Positions 10,370-22,649 are shown, counted from the first letter of the stretch. The stretch: DNA of 64,000 nt from Diphasiastrum complanatum (GCA_029204225.1 CM055092.1:80918778-80982777), one strand, 5' to 3'. The notes: a model not told the origin generated them from the sequence alone. Made by a program: numbers and translations.

Positions 10370-12082
10370 TCAATCCATCTTGTCACTTGCAAAATCCGAA
10401 TCCGAGTAGCCAACAATGGATAGATCTTCGCTTTTATAGGGTAGACCATAATCACAAGATGAAGATACATATCTTAGAATCCTCTTGGCCATCTTCCAAT
10501 GATGGATCTTAGGATCTTGCATAAATTGACTCAATTTGTGCACACAAGAATTTAGATCGGGCCTAGTAATGGTAAGCCAAATCAAGGAGCCTACAAGACT
10601 CCTAAAAAGTGTGATGTCCTCAAAGGATCTTTCATCACCTTTATTAGGATCTTTTACGATTTGCTCCATAGGAGTATCTATGCTCTTAGAATTTTCCATA
10701 TGGAATTTTTTCAACATAGAGTGAGCATATCTAGATTGGCATATAAAGACATGATTTTCATAAAAATCAATTTCTAGGCCTAGGATGTAATGTATCTCTC
10801 CTAGATCTTGCATTTTAACCTCACATCCAAGTGCTAGCTTAGTTTCATCAACTAGCTTGATACAACTTCCACAAAGAATAATGTCATCAACATAAATTAG
10901 AAGAATGACAATATTGCTATCAACAAACTTTAGATACATGGAAGGATCATAGTCACTAAGAGTAAATCCTAGTGAGATAAGAAAAGAATTAAGTCTTGAA
11001 TACCATGATCTTGGTGCTTGCTTGAGTCCATAAAGACTTTTGAAGAGCAAGCACACTTTGGACTCATCCTTGATGAATCCTTGAGGTTGTTCCATATAGA
11101 TCTCCTCCTCAAGATAACCATTTAGAAAAGCATTGGATACATCTAATTGGAACACCTTCCACTTGAAGAAACAAGCAAGAGAAATAAGAATTCTTATTGT
11201 CACCATCTTTGCAACGGGTGCAAAGCTCTCCGCATAATCAAGGCCATGGATTTGATCAAATCCTTTGGCACATAATCTTGCTTTATGCTTGTTGATGGTG
11301 CCATCATGATTGAACTTGATCCGAAATACCCACTTGCAACCAATCACATGCTTGTTGGATGGAGGATCCACAAGTTCCCAAGCATTGTTGGTGATCAATG
11401 CATCATACTCTTGCTTCATGGCATCATACCACTCCTTGGTATTGAGTGCCTCTTGTACATTCTTTGGCTCTTCATGAGAGACATAAAAAACATAATTAGT
11501 GGAATCAAGATCCACTTGTTTGCCTTTGTCAACATATGAGAGCCTCTTAGGCTCGGATCTATCTCTCATGGATCTTCTTGGTGAGAAAATCCGAGGAGAG
11601 TCTTCTTCAAATCTCGACCCCATAACATCATGATTGTCTTCAAAATCAATAATTGGTGATGCATCCATAGATTTCTTGATCTCGGCCTCTTCAAAAGATG
11701 AGTGTTGATCTTCATGAAAGACAACATCTCTACTTTCAATAACTTGAGAAGTAGAGAATATAAAGACTCTATAGGCCTTCTTGGTGGATGAGTATCCAAC
11801 CATGATCCCTTTGCATGCACTAGGATCTTCCTTCTTCCTTGTTTCCAAGGGAATATGGACAAAGCATATGCATCCAAAAACTCTAAGGTGATCAACCTTA
11901 GGCTTCTTCAAATATAAGATTTCATATGGTGACTTTCCTCCAAGAGCTATATGTGGGAGCCTAGTGCAAAGATAATTTGCACAATTAATGGCTTCTCCAC
12001 AAAAATCTTTGGGCAAAGATGCCTCAATTCTTATAGATTTTGCACATTCACATAGAGATCTATTCTTTCTCTCGGCCCCTCC
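10370..12082 (-). pseudogene. Copia integrase C-terminus and reverse transcriptase
   Basis: In order on the minus strand are the integrase end (KSPYEILYLKKPKVDHLRVFGC), a variable linker, and RT with the KWVFRIKFNHDG, ARLCAKGFDQIHGLDY and QLDVSNAFLNGYLEEEIYMEQPQGF motifs. The catalytic LLIYVDDIILCG box is intact and is followed by the LGLEIDF region. RT itself looks undamaged. The break is the upstream TAG at 12,083-12,085, where the conserved integrase NG-ERKNR motif begins. Confidence 0.93.
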
Positions 12083-12085
12083 ATT

Positions 12086-13531
12086 CTAAGATGGAGAGTA
12101 GGCACAAGAGAACTCTCTTTTGATGCCTTCAAGCTCACAAAAATCTTGAAATTTATTGGAGATATATTCACCACCTTCATCACTTCTAAGAGCTTTAATC
12201 TTGAATGAGAATTGCTTCTCTACATAAGCTTTGAAAATAAGGAAATGATCAAACACCATAGATTTAGAAGCAAGAAGATATATCCAAGTGAATCTTGTGA
12301 AATCATCAGTGAAAGTAACAAAACAAGTGGCTCCTCCCTTGCTTGTAGTTGATGAGAAATGCACATCCGAGTGGATTAACTCCAAAGGATGCTTGCTTTT
12401 GATAGAAGATCTTGTAAATGGCTTTTTGTGAGATTTAGCAATATCACAAGCCTCACAAGGCTTGATCTTCTTGGAGAGTGACTTTGGCAAGCCAATAGCT
12501 TTGGCTTCTTTGATCATAGAGAGCATGGATTTGTAGTTGGGATGTCCCAACCTCCTATGCCATAATTCCTCCATAGAGAGCTTGTTCACAAGAGCAACAT
12601 TACAAGCATTCACATACTCATTTGGATCTAGTTTATAGATGCCACCAAATCTAGATCCTAATGCAAGTATCTCATCATTCTTCTTGATAGTGCAAGTATC
12701 AAAATTGAATTTTACATCAAGGCCATTATCAAGCGATTGGCCAACACTAATAAGATTCCTGATAAGCTTAGGTACATAAGGAACTTTAGAAAGAGAAAGA
12801 ACTTTAGAGGATGCAAGCTTCAAGGGAATGTTCCCTATGCCTTCAATAGGACATTCAAAATCATTTGTAGTGTATATTGATTTCCTGACTCCATCATAAG
12901 GTGCAATAGAAGAGAAAGAGTCCTTGGAGCTACACATATGTGAAGAGGCTCCACTATCAATATACCATAGGCCGTCCTTCTTGAAAGGAGTAGATGAGAA
13001 ACTAGAGACCATAAAAGATCCCTCTCCATCACTTGCAATAGTTTCTTCCTTCTCATTGGTAATGTTGGCTTGATTGAGTTGATTCTTCTTCTTGAAGCAA
13101 TTGGTGGCATAATGGCCTTTCTTGTCACAATAAAAGCACTTGATCTCCTTCTTCTTGAGCTTGGATGATGAAGCATTAGAGGAATCATCTTCCTCCTCAT
13201 CTTTGTCTTTGGATTTGACTTTGTCCTTGCTTGAGGATTGTTGATGTTGGTTCTTGCTCCTCCCTTTGTGCTTATCCTTGGCAAAGAGAGCTTTGCCATC
13301 ATTATGAGTGAGAGAGAGCTTGTCCATCCTCAAGAGCTTGTACTCTTGTCTTGATTCTTCTGAAATTAGCACACTTTGGAGAACCTCCAGACTTGGTAGC
13401 TCCTCCTTAATGGCATAGGATTGGACAAGATTATCAAATTCACTTCTCAAGCCATTGAGAATGACTTGAACTAGCTCATTTTGATTGACACCAATACAAG
13501 CAAGTTCTCTATGAATATCTTTTACTCTCAA
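12086..13531 (-). pseudogene. Copia gag C-terminus, protease and integrase
   Basis: About 480 codons. A gag part is followed by a CCHC knuckle (CFYCDKKGHYATNC), the protease WYIDSGASSHM (active-site DSG intact), the GAG pre-integrase block with HHCC-type LWHRRLGHPNYKSM, and the integrase core starting HSDVHF with LRSDEGGEY. It runs to the TAG at 12,083-12,085. First-strand markers are largely intact compared with the 37-41 kb copy. Confidence 0.93.
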
Positions 13532-13900
13532 AACATAACTAGATGCACTCTCATCACTCTTTTGGCTACTTTGAAAGATTTGATTCCTAAGACTATGAAG
13601 CCTAGAGGTATTCTTAGCCTCATAGATAGTCTTGAGACAATCTCAAGCTTCTTTGGCTGTTGTACAAGAACCTATCTCCCTCAATATCTCATTAGAGACA
13701 TTCATCTTAATGTAGTGGAGAGCCATCCTAGCTCTCTTTTTGTATTTTTGAACCTCTTGAAGAACCTGTGGTTCTTCTTCAAGGCCAAGAACTATGTCCA
13801 TCACGTCTTGAAGGATCAAGATGGACTCCATCCTCATTTTCCAAATTGAATAGTTTGAAGTGGACAATCTTTCACTTGGTTCCAACAAGGATGAACCCAT
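13532..13900 (-). pseudogene. Copia gag N-terminus
   Basis: From the likely ATG at 13,898-13,900 the product reads SSLLEPSERLSTSNYSIWK and then MRMESILILQD, typical of copia gag (UBN2-like). A TGA where copia gags have KEAWD stops the frame near 13,640, after which the gag sequence continues into the next frame block. Confidence 0.88.
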
Positions 13901-14648
13901 TGAAGACCTTTGAAGTGAAGAAAACTCAAATGATGAACAATAAATGTTGCTACACACTCTCAATAGGATCCAATAATAGAGTACTATCTCCTCCTATGAA
14001 AGGTCTTACAACTATTTGTGAATTGATTCTCACTAGCTACACAAATCTCTCTAAAACAAGATCTATTTCACATCAAATGATGGAGTATAGGCAAAGTTAG
14101 GATCAAACACTCTTAGCACGTGTGAAATACACTAAGAAACCAAATTTGACTCAAATACAATGATATTGCATGAAACAAAATGGCTAAGATCTCAAAACAG
14201 TGCCTAGATCACATGTAGATGAGATTGGTAAGCATTCAACTGTGATTTTGGATTAAACAAGCAATCTCTTGACCAAACCAAATGTGTCCACCCAGGTCTA
14301 GGTGCCCTACCTAACCCTCTTCAAAAGCTTATAACTTTCGATTGGCTAAACCAAATGGAATGAAATTAATCACATCATAAACTAGACAAAAATAGCTTCA
14401 AAACAAGCTATCAAGCAAGATAAATGGATCAAGCATGAGAGAGAACTTCCAAACTGAAATTGGATGTTCCTCACACGTGCCTAAGCACCTGATTCCATAC
14501 AGTACCAGGTCAGACCCAATCAATGTTCTTTTGATCTCTTTGATCCAAAATTGAACAAGATAGCTAGGAAAATGGACCTTGACAATTTCTAGCTCAAGAT
14601 TGATGAATAGTTTTCACTTAAATGGATCAAAATGCATGGTAACCTTAG

Positions 14649-14664
14649 GTAGGCTCTGATACCA
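14649..14664 (-). other. Primer-binding site, initiator Met-tRNA type
   Basis: The element strand reads TGGTATCAGAGCCTACC immediately after the 5' LTR. This is the standard plant copia primer site. Confidence 0.93.
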
Positions 14665-15381
14665 TGTTGATTTCACACGTGTGGATTGTCCACAACATGT
14701 ACTTGTGATCTCCTAAGGTGTGTAGATGCACCAAGATCAAGACTAGATTGAGATTCGAGATCTATCTTTGATTCTATGGCAAAAGCACACTACTACATGC
14801 ATTCAATCACTTTCAACTCTCACTCACACATGTGGGTAGTATTCAAAAATTATTCTAAGTAAAAACAAGTTGCTCTCCTCGGGTAGAGAGAGAAAAACCA
14901 TCATGAGCTCTCGGGTAGAGAGAGAAAGCTAGAAATCCAATGACACTCAAAATCCACACAATCACCAAATCAATTAGATCCAAAATGAGGAGTACAATGA
15001 TACTAGTAGGTCCACGAGCTACCACTATGCTTAACTATGATTGGACCACACTTTGTCACCTCTTAATCCTACTGGACCATTGATCCATGCACCTCTTAAT
15101 TCTATTGGACTATATTCAGGAACACCTCAAATTCCTATTGGACCTCACATGGTTCCACCTCTAAATCCTATTGGACCTCTTAGAATTCATCAAATAAAGG
15201 CATTACACTTGTCTACACTCTAATTAGAACGAGTTTAGCCTCTTACTATATTTTGGCTCTAAATGCATAATTTGCCATCTATGCCAAATTTGTTCCTATC
15301 AACATCCTACACCTAGATGCTTGATGTAAAAAACATAAGACCCCTATATCTAACATAGATAATCTTTTTCAATTCTTCACA
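14665..15381 (-). repeat. 5' LTR of the copia element
   Basis: 717 bp, paired with 9,179-9,914. It lacks ~19 bp near 15,255 that the other copy has. It is followed by the AAAAG duplication at 15,382-15,386. Confidence 0.93.
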
Positions 15382-15631
15382 AAAAGCACGCCCCGCTACA
15401 TATGGAGTCCAACAGGTTGAATTATGAACCTGAGAGCAAACATAAAAGGAGCAACCTGGCTAAAATAATGGAGCGTGCACGAGAGCTCTGGATCTCATTG
15501 GACAGGCCTCGATACATTATAGGGTGAGTCCTGCGCATTAGATGATGTTGTTCACCACTACTTTGGTAGGAACAGCCAGGAGATAGTACCATAGTTTATC
15601 TAAAGCATCTATCAGCACACTGTAGGAGTAC
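15382..15631. other. Right target duplication and continuation of the pre-insertion locus
   Basis: AAAAG at 15,382-15,386 duplicates 9,174-9,178. The DNA after it should be contiguous with the sequence left of 9,174 before insertion. No clear gene is visible in it. Confidence 0.6.
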
Positions 15632-15989
15632 TGTTATGAGCTCGTAACCAGTGCCGAACCCTAGAGAACACAGATAGGTCAGATACCACAGTCAGGGTAG
15701 TGTCCAGTGTACATGACCAACAGGGCAAGACAGTGTGAGTAGTGTGCCCCAGCACGGTCCATAACCATGGCGGGCCTAACACAGCCTAGGAACCCTGTCA
15801 GCAGGATAGCGCCCCCAGTTGGGTCCCGACGTGCAGTCGGCCACGTTAGTGCCACGTGGCCGACACTTGGCAGTAGCATGCTACCAGTCCTCACACTGGG
15901 CTAGGAGGGGCTTACTCTATATCAGGGAGTAGGCAAGGTTGGGTGGATCAGTTAGTGTTTGCCCTACTGTGGTGTTAGGATCTATTACA
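15632..15989 (+). repeat. Putative 5' LTR of the gypsy element
   Basis: Starts TGTTATGAGCTCG and ends ATTACA, one base before a primer-site-like TGGTATCAGATCC. The left edge is inferred, because no second copy is in view. Confidence 0.5.
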
Positions 15990-15990
15990 C

Positions 15991-16008
15991 TGGTATCAGA
16001 TCCATCTC
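15991..16008 (+). other. Primer-binding site of gypsy element
   Basis: TGGTATCAGATCCATCTC is close to the Met-tRNA-type primer site and lies just after the LTR end. Confidence 0.75.
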
Positions 16009-16961
16009 CATCCTAGGGAGTTCAGGACAGCAGTAGAGAAAGCTATCAGAAGATAGGAAAGATTTCTCAGATTCTCATGAAAGAATTGAGGAGGAAAATC
16101 GTTGTAGAAACAGCTTTTAAATCCTTGAAATTTGCTGGGAATTTACAGTTGTTTGAGGCACAATCCTTTGTACAGGCTCAACGCAAAAATCAGGGATTTA
16201 CCCTTGATTTTTATGTATCAATTGTGGATTTTTGAGCAAATTTTAAATAGAAAACGTGGAGCAGGTCCAGCGCTACCAAACTGGGTGAAAACTTCGTTTT
16301 TTGGAATTTGCAGCGGATCTGAGACAGAATCTTGGATGCAGGTCCAGCGTTGAAGGTGTTGCTAGAAAATCAGATTTTGAGAGGGATTCTGGGTCTCAAA
16401 GTAAGCAAAACCAAGTAGCAACACTCCTGGTTAGGCAGCGAGGGAGGAGCACACTTCAAACTAGAATTTTCCAGGGAAGTTAGGCCCCAAATCCGGATTT
16501 TTTGGAGCCACAATTCTGGAAGACAGATAGCGAGGGTCCTCAAAGACCCAAATCAAATTTTTTCCACCGTTTTCAACCCTTCAAATCTGATTTTGAAGAC
16601 AGATTGACCACTATCCTGGCAGCGAGGAAGGTCTTTGGCAGAAATCGCAAGTTTGCAGCTGTTTTTGGGTCCTAAAACGGAAATTTTGGAGCAAAAAGTA
16701 TACACCTCAGACAACGAGGGAAGGGGTCAAGACAATTAGAAGTTTGTTTCTTTTTCTTGGTACCTTGATCTCTAATTTTTCCGGATAGCAGATCTGAAAG
16801 CAGTGGAGGAAGAGCTGAAAGGGCTTTTCTTGATTCTCTCTGTGGAAGTACAGTCCTCAGAAACAGCTAAGTCATCTTTCCTTTCCCTTGTACAGTTGTA
16901 AATTAGTCTTTTAGACTTTTTTTCCTTCAGAAGTTAAGGTAGCTCTCTTTCAGTTCCGAAG
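16009..16961 (+). other. Gypsy untranslated leader
   Basis: About 950 bp between primer site and gag, with no sustained frame. It contains repeated GGTCCAGCG and GCAGCGAGG phrases, as in long retrotransposon leaders. Confidence 0.6.
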
Positions 16962-17883
16962 ATGACCACTCTTCAGGGACCTGATCAACCCCCGGAGAGA
17001 GGCTTCGACGAACTTGAAACATAAGCCTTGGCTTACAGAAAAAGGGAAGGAACCCATGGAAGTGGAAGAACAGGAATAGTTCATAGAAGAACTCGACGAA
17101 CTAGTTACCAAGGAGCAGTTTCTCCAATTGGTAACAGAAGTGGATGAACTGAAGTTGGCATTAGCCAATTTCAAGTCCAGTGTGGACGACTCGTTTGCTG
17201 AACTCAAAAACTTGATTTTGAGTTCCGCAAAAGGAAGCCTTTCCTCCACTTCTCAGTTATCCCCTTCTCCACTCCCATCAGTTTCGGGTGAGACTTTACG
17301 GCCTCACCCCAGTGTTTTTAAAGATTTAAAACCTCCTACTTTTAATGGGGAAGAGAAGGATAGAAATGCAGATATTCTACAAACCTCCCTCAACAAATGG
17401 AAGAACATTCATGCTCTTAAACATACCCCTGACCATTTGCAAGCTCTTGAGGCCAGTCTTTCCTTAGGGCCTATGGCCTATAAGTGGTGGTTAAATCTCC
17501 AGGAGACTGAGCAGACTCCCCGGTCATGGAAAGCTTTTGAAGAAGCTTTCCTAAGAGAATTTCTACCAGAAAATAAACTTGATAGAGCCTGGGAAGCCTG
17601 GGAAAGAACAGTAATGGACAAGTCCCTCATCCAATATATCTCGCAGTATCGAGAAGCAATTATAAAGATTAAAAATATGGATGACTATCAGAAAATTAGG
17701 GGATTTGTCCGTGGCCTCAAAGATGAATATAAAGTAGAGGTCCAGAGAAACTCACCTACTACTCTTGATCAAGCTCTCAGATATGCTCAAATCTATGATG
17801 ATTCAGTGGGTAGGAAGAGAGCGAGACAGCAACCACTTTCTGAGCAGCTTCCTCAGAAAGACTTTCATAAAAAAAAAATTTAA
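16962..17883 (+). pseudogene. Gypsy gag (retrotransposon gag domain)
   Basis: A likely start ATG at 16,962 is followed by frame breaks, including a TAG near 17,077. From 17,128 the frame is clean: an N-terminal coiled-coil-like stretch (VTEVDELKLALANFKSSVDD), a Ser/Pro linker, then the gag core (KWWLNLQETEQTPRSWKAFE, FLREFLPENKLDRAWEAWE, QYISQYREAI, FVRGLKDEYKVEV). It ends in a lysine run with a poly-A slip near 17,870. Confidence 0.9.
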
Positions 17884-17956
17884 AAAGAAAGAAAGAAGAT
17901 AAATTTAAAGGTGAAGCTCCTCAGAAACGCCCTTCACTCATACAGCCCTTAAAACT

Positions 17957-18537
17957 AGATGATTTTGAGAAAGCCAAACAAGAACGTTTGTGCTTTGTGT
18001 GTATGGGCAAGGGACACACAATCAGACAGTGTCCCAAGGGGCCTTTCACTAAAAAAGATAAGAAAGATAAAAAAACAAGTTCATCTTGTTCAGACTGTAT
18101 GTTTCCCCAGTGACTCGGCAGCTTCCGAGATCAAAGTGTATCATGAAGATCATGAACACTGTTGCCAGCTGACCTCTGCAATGCTAGTGAGACCCTTCAG
18201 CTTTGGGCCGCATGACCTAGTACGTATGCATGGGAAAGTTGGTAACCAGTCAGTAAGGGTCATGGTTGATGATGGGGCAACCCATAATTTCATCACCCAC
18301 ACCCTGGTTAAAAAGCTTAAACTACTAGAAGTACCTAGTCAGCATAGGTACATAGTTTCATTAGCTAAGGGTGAAGATAAAAAAATATGGGAAACTATGG
18401 TAAGTAAGTTAAATCTTGGTATTCAGGGGTACCAAGATGAAATAAACTTTCAGATAATGCACCTGGATCGAACAGACATTGTTCTCGGGAGAGATTGGCT
18501 CTACGGTTTAGGACCTTTCCTCCACATAAACTGTTAG
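17957..18537 (+). pseudogene. Gypsy CCHC zinc knuckle and aspartic protease
   Basis: The knuckle CFVCMGKGHTIRQC lies at 17,991-18,032. A frame change follows before the protease. The protease core reads VMVDDGATHNFI, with Asp-Asp-Gly where Asp-Ser/Thr-Gly is usual. The later VLGRDWLYGLGPFLHINC block is present. A TAG at 18,535-18,537 ends the frame, but the same frame continues as polyprotein (NTLSFQHKGREIQL). Confidence 0.88.
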
Positions 18538-19320
18538 GAGAACACCCTCAGCTTTCAGCATAAAGGCCGAGAGATCCAGTTGCATGGGGAGCATGATGTT
18601 CCCAACAGCCCTATGGTCTGCAGTTCAGAGCTCTGTCAGCTAATCGGAGACGAAGACCATCAGGTATTCTTATGTGACTTTTAGTTTATTCCTGAAGTTT
18701 TTATTTCTAGTTCTATTCAGCAGAAAATCAGTAAATTAGAAACTTTATTGTCTAAATTTAAAGATGTTTTTCCTGAAGATTTACCACATGGTTTACCACC
18801 TAGCAAAGAGGTAGATCATGTAATAAACCTAGTACCAGGTACAGTACCTATTTCTAAACCTCCGTATCGGGTCAGCCGAACAGAGGATGAAGAAATAACT
18901 AGGCAGTTAACAGACTATCTTGGGAAAGGCCAAATTCGAACCAGTAGTTCACCGTGGGCCTCACCAGTCCTATTGGTGAAAAAGAAAGAGGGGTCTATGC
19001 ATCTTTGCGTAGATTACAGAGCCCTCAATAAAGTCACAATTAAGAATAAATACCTTATGCCTCTGGCAGACGAGTTGTTTGATCAACTAGACGGGGCTAA
19101 GTTTTTCAGTAAAATAGACCTCAGATCGGGATATCATCAAGTCCGTATAAAATTGGAAGATGCCAGCATGATGCATTCTTCTCTACCATCTGGAACTCAG
19201 TCCAGAGCAGACAGTTACAGACTCCAGAACCAGTTCCCGGGGCTGGTGCCAGTTCATCCAAGAATACGACAACTTCCGTTGAGGATGATGATGAGTTCGA
19301 GTATACGTCGTTAGATGACG
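18538..19320 (+). pseudogene. Gypsy reverse transcriptase, N-terminal part only
   Basis: In frame with the protease. A second TAG lies near 18,680. RT motifs run from [17 protein letters not shown] through [16 protein letters not shown] and [17 protein letters not shown] to [15 protein letters not shown] (the first catalytic Asp is in this last block). After about 19,165 the sequence leaves RT. Instead of the YVDD palm box there is an Asp/Glu-rich tract in another frame ([18 protein letters not shown]). This is a large deletion of RT palm, thumb and RNase H. Confidence 0.9.
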
Positions 19321-19357
19321 TTGAGGATTCTGACCTATACTACCCAAGCAAACCCCA

Positions 19358-20226
19358 GTGGTTGAGGGTCAGTTGACTCAAGGATTCAAATGGAAACAAT
19401 ATTCCATTCAGGATGAGTACTTGCTCTATAGAGATAGAGTATGTGTCCCCAATTCTAAGGATTATAGGCAGCAGGTCCTATATGAATGTCATGACAATCC
19501 TAGTGCGGGCACCCAGGCATACAGAAGACCTATGAGCTTCTTCGTAGGCAATTTTTCTGGCCCAATATGAAAAAGGACGTCCACCAGTATATAACCAGTT
19601 GTCAGAAATGTCAAGTAAATAAAGCAGAGCGTTTAAAGGCAGGAGGGTTGTTGCATCCCTTAGAAATACCAGCTGGTAAATGGGAGTGTATCTCCATGGA
19701 TTTTATAGTAGGCCTGCCTAAAACCCAAAAGGGTAATGACTCTATATGGGTCACAGTTGACCGTCTGACCAAAATGGCTCATTTCATTCCGACCAAAACA
19801 ACCGTTAGAGCTCCAGAGTTAGCGAGGTTGTTTGTAGACGGGCTATTTAAATTGTACGGTCTACCTTCCGGCATAGTCAGCGACCGGGACAGTAAGTTTA
19901 CTGGAAATTTTTGGAGGGCAGTATTCCATCATCTCCATACTAAACTTAATCTGAGTACCACCGACCATCCACAGACGGACGGTCAAACAGAAAGGGTAAA
20001 TCAAGTGCTGGAGGATATGCTTCGTGCATACATCAACAAGAAGCAGACTAATTGGGAGGAGTATCTCTCGATATTAGAGTTTGCTTACAACAGTACCAAA
20101 CATTTTGCTACGGGATACAGCCCATTTATGCTGATGTACGATTTTCAGCCACGCTCACCCACAGCTGTAGGGTTTAAACAAGAAAAAGTTGAAACAGCCA
20201 GAAACTTTTTAGAGGAACTAAACTAG
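19358..20226 (+). pseudogene. Gypsy integrase, zinc-binding and catalytic domains
   Basis: The zinc-binding region (YECHDNPSAG ... ITSCQKCQVNKAE) has a frame change near 19,510. The catalytic core shows all three acidic positions: SMDFIVGLPKTQKGNDS, VSDRDSKFTGNFW and TDGQTERVNQVLED. It ends with FAYNSTKHFATGYSPFMLMY. A TAG at 20,224-20,226 separates it from the C-terminal domain in the same frame. Confidence 0.92.
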
Positions 20227-20952
20227 ATGATAGAACATGCTAAGCATAACATTAGACAGTCCCAGGATCGAGCCAGGCATTATGCAGATCCACACAGACG
20301 GGATGTGCAGTTTTCCACTGGTGAGAAAGTCTACTTGAGAATCCCAGTTGATTCTAAAACCCTCAAATCAGGAGTGTGTGCTAAGTTGTCTCCAAGGTAT
20401 TGTGGTCCCTTTACCATCAGTAGGAGACTAGGCAAGGTCACCTATGAACTAGAACTCCCACACAGTAGTAAGGTTTTTCCAATCTTTCATGTAAGTCAGT
20501 TACGAAAAGCCTTAACCGGATCAGACAATCTGATAGGGGACAGTGTTCTAGTTCTCCCATTGGATCCTCAACAACCTCCACATGAACCAAAGGAGATTCT
20601 TGATAGTAGAGAGACGCAAACTCGTCATACTCTATACCGAGAATATTTGGTTAAGTGGAATGATCAGCCTGTTGAGAATGCCACTTGGGAAAGAGGCAGC
20701 GTCCTTCGCAAGATGAGAAATCCGATGCTAAATAGTAGCCGACAGACACTAGGGCGCGAGTTGCCAAGAATGAAAGAATTATATCATACAAGACTACCAC
20801 ATGACACTTACGAGAGGACTGGACCCTCAAAGTTTTCCGAAGCAGAATGTGCTAAGGAAGAGACAGTGCCAAGTAGCGTTGAGTTATTACCTAACTTTGT
20901 GGAGGATTATAGAGAGACAACAGGAGAGTGGGTCAAATTTACACCGTTATAG
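20227..20952 (+). pseudogene. Integrase C-terminal domain with chromodomain
   Basis: The SH3-like GPFTISRRLGKVTYELELP and PIFHVSQLRKAL motifs are followed by a chromodomain, TLYREYLVKWNDQPVENATW, at about 20,630-20,695. Chromodomains of this class direct insertion into heterochromatin in known chromoviruses. Here that is inferred by family only. An extra ~80 residues follow the chromodomain. Confidence 0.9.
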
Positions 20953-21839
20953 GCTAGCCAATCAGGAAGCCCAGACTAGTAAGAATATAAACCTGTGGTC
21001 TAGATATCATGAGAATACCTCTCATGATAGACGAGTTGAGACCAACGACAACAGTCCCCTGACACACCCAATAGAAACACTCATCCTTGAGGGGACTAGG
21101 GCAAGCATGCTGACGGTAACCCGGAGAGAGTTACGGACAGACCCACCTAGGAAAGAGTGGATGGAAGGGTGTAATCGGCAGGTGAGTCTTGGGAAGGCCA
21201 CTAAGTTTGAGGAGGCATTACCAACAATATTTAGCAATCAGACGGATCAGGTTGTACCTCCTGACGAGGACGACGATAGCAATGCAGAGGAGACAATATG
21301 TGCTAACCCACTAGTACCACCCCCTAGATCCAGAACCATAGATCCAACTCCAACAATTCTAGAAAGAAGAGTTATTAAACCACCTATCTCTGATGACATT
21401 AATCAGGAGGAGTCATATGATATACCTATTTGAAGATCATAAGAATGTGGCGAACAAGAGTACATTGATGCATACTAACAAGGATGGGTACCAAAACCAT
21501 ATCTAAGAAACCCAAGAGGTATTGATGGATATATTCCATTGGGAAAGAGGCATGTCAGACTATGTCTTTGAAGAAGATATCGAGAACAAGGGCCCTGAAC
21601 TAGAAATTAGGGAGGAAATAAGGAATACTATACCTCCAACCATGGATAAACCCTATGATATGGGAAGGATATTTGATGTGGTAGGCGCAGATCTTCCATT
21701 TCTACCATGGAATTCAAACTTACACCAAAATCACCCATATCAGTTGAGAGATTTGAATAGTCTAGCCTCCTATTCCATACGTCATGATAGGGTTACCACG
21801 CATGGTGAATACCCAGATAACAAGGTGGATGTTGGATAG
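20953..21839 (+). other. Unassigned frames after the chromodomain
   Basis: Two overlapping plus-strand frames follow integrase: one ending 21,433 (with SDDINQEESYDIPI at its end) and one at 21,522-21,839 (with GADLPFLPWNSNLHQNHPYQLRDL). I recognise no domain. Acidic and proline-rich stretches predominate. They sit between integrase and the purine tract, so they belong to the element or to an insert in it. Confidence 0.4.
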
Positions 21840-22640
21840 ATGTGGTAAGGTGACAGCAATACACCCTTATCCCTGATTTCACATGGGGGAGTCGAGGGGT
21901 GGTATAAGTTTGACTTTACTTTGCCGATTTAGTTTTGTTATATTTTCTTTATTGGTCAACATTCTATCTTGTTTTAAAATACCACTAAAAAAAAAAATTG
22001 TTTCAATATGGGATTCGTTATTACTAATGTGAGATACATAGACACTGTAAACGGTGATCTACAAATATCTCAGTTGACTTGACTCCATTCACTCACGCTG
22101 CATTGCATCATGTAGGCACAATGTGCTTGGTCATTTGATTGCAAGACCGTTGTCTCATGCATCCATACCCCTGCATTCTGCATACACTCTGAGCTACATA
22201 GGGCATTACATATTTTCTCCTATGGGCATGAGTGTTTGATCAAAAGCATTAAAGAGAGGGTAAGAGAGGAAAAAGTGGGAACAGAAATAGTGCAGTGGGG
22301 TGGGGAGTGACTCCATCACCCAATAGATAAGGCATGATTGTCTGGACAGTTGGAGAATTTCAGGACGTGATGGATAAAGAAAAATCGAGAGTCTCCACGT
22401 GATGGTTACATACAATGAGATAACAAGCTTGAAACATCACTACTTCTTTGAATAGTGAACCATTTGAGACAGTTGCTAAAGGAAATTTATGCTTTGTACA
22501 TAAAGTCGGATCAGATGGGATGGATGATCTGCAACGAATGTATACATTTGAATCAATACCACCTACTAATATCAGACAACTAAGAAGATTCTTCTCCAGA
22601 TCCACTGATCGAAAACCATCTTTCATAAGGTCCCTACTAG
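21840..22640. other. Element 3' end and spacer
   Basis: A G-rich stretch at 21,884-21,901 (GGGGGAGTCGAGGGGTGG) resembles a polypurine tract. The rest is AT-rich with no recognised gene. Confidence 0.45.
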
Positions 22641-22649
22641 GACAGAAAA

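Larger units (their letters stand above)
9179..15381 (-). mobile_element. Full-length Ty1/copia retrotransposon, degenerate
   Basis: A 6.2-kb element. LTRs are TG...CA bounded (9,179-9,914 and 14,665-15,381), with a 5-bp target duplication AAAAG. A Met-tRNA primer site and a purine tract lie at the expected ends. Gene order on the minus strand is gag, protease, integrase, RT, RNase H (copia order). The LTRs differ by a ~19-bp indel and scattered substitutions, so the insertion is not recent. The coding frame is broken by nonsense codons in gag (TGA near 13,640) and integrase (TAG at 12,083-12,085), and by a stop plus frameshift before RNase H (around 10,325-10,369). So it is not autonomous as read. 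Confidence 0.95.
15632..21902 (+). mobile_element. Ty3/gypsy chromovirus-type retrotransposon, degenerate
   Basis: In order it has a putative 5' LTR, primer site, gag, CCHC knuckle, protease, partial RT, integrase, chromodomain and two further frames, then a purine-rich stretch near 21,884-21,901. Gypsy order (RT before integrase) and the terminal chromodomain place it among chromoviruses. RT is cut after the first catalytic block, and RT thumb plus RNase H are missing. Several TAG codons and frameshifts interrupt it. I could not find a matching 3' LTR before 22.7 kb. Confidence 0.9.

Noticed and set aside
14649-14664. tRNA-Met gene fragment
   Set aside because: It is only the short primer-binding complement beside an LTR. 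No tRNA body is present.
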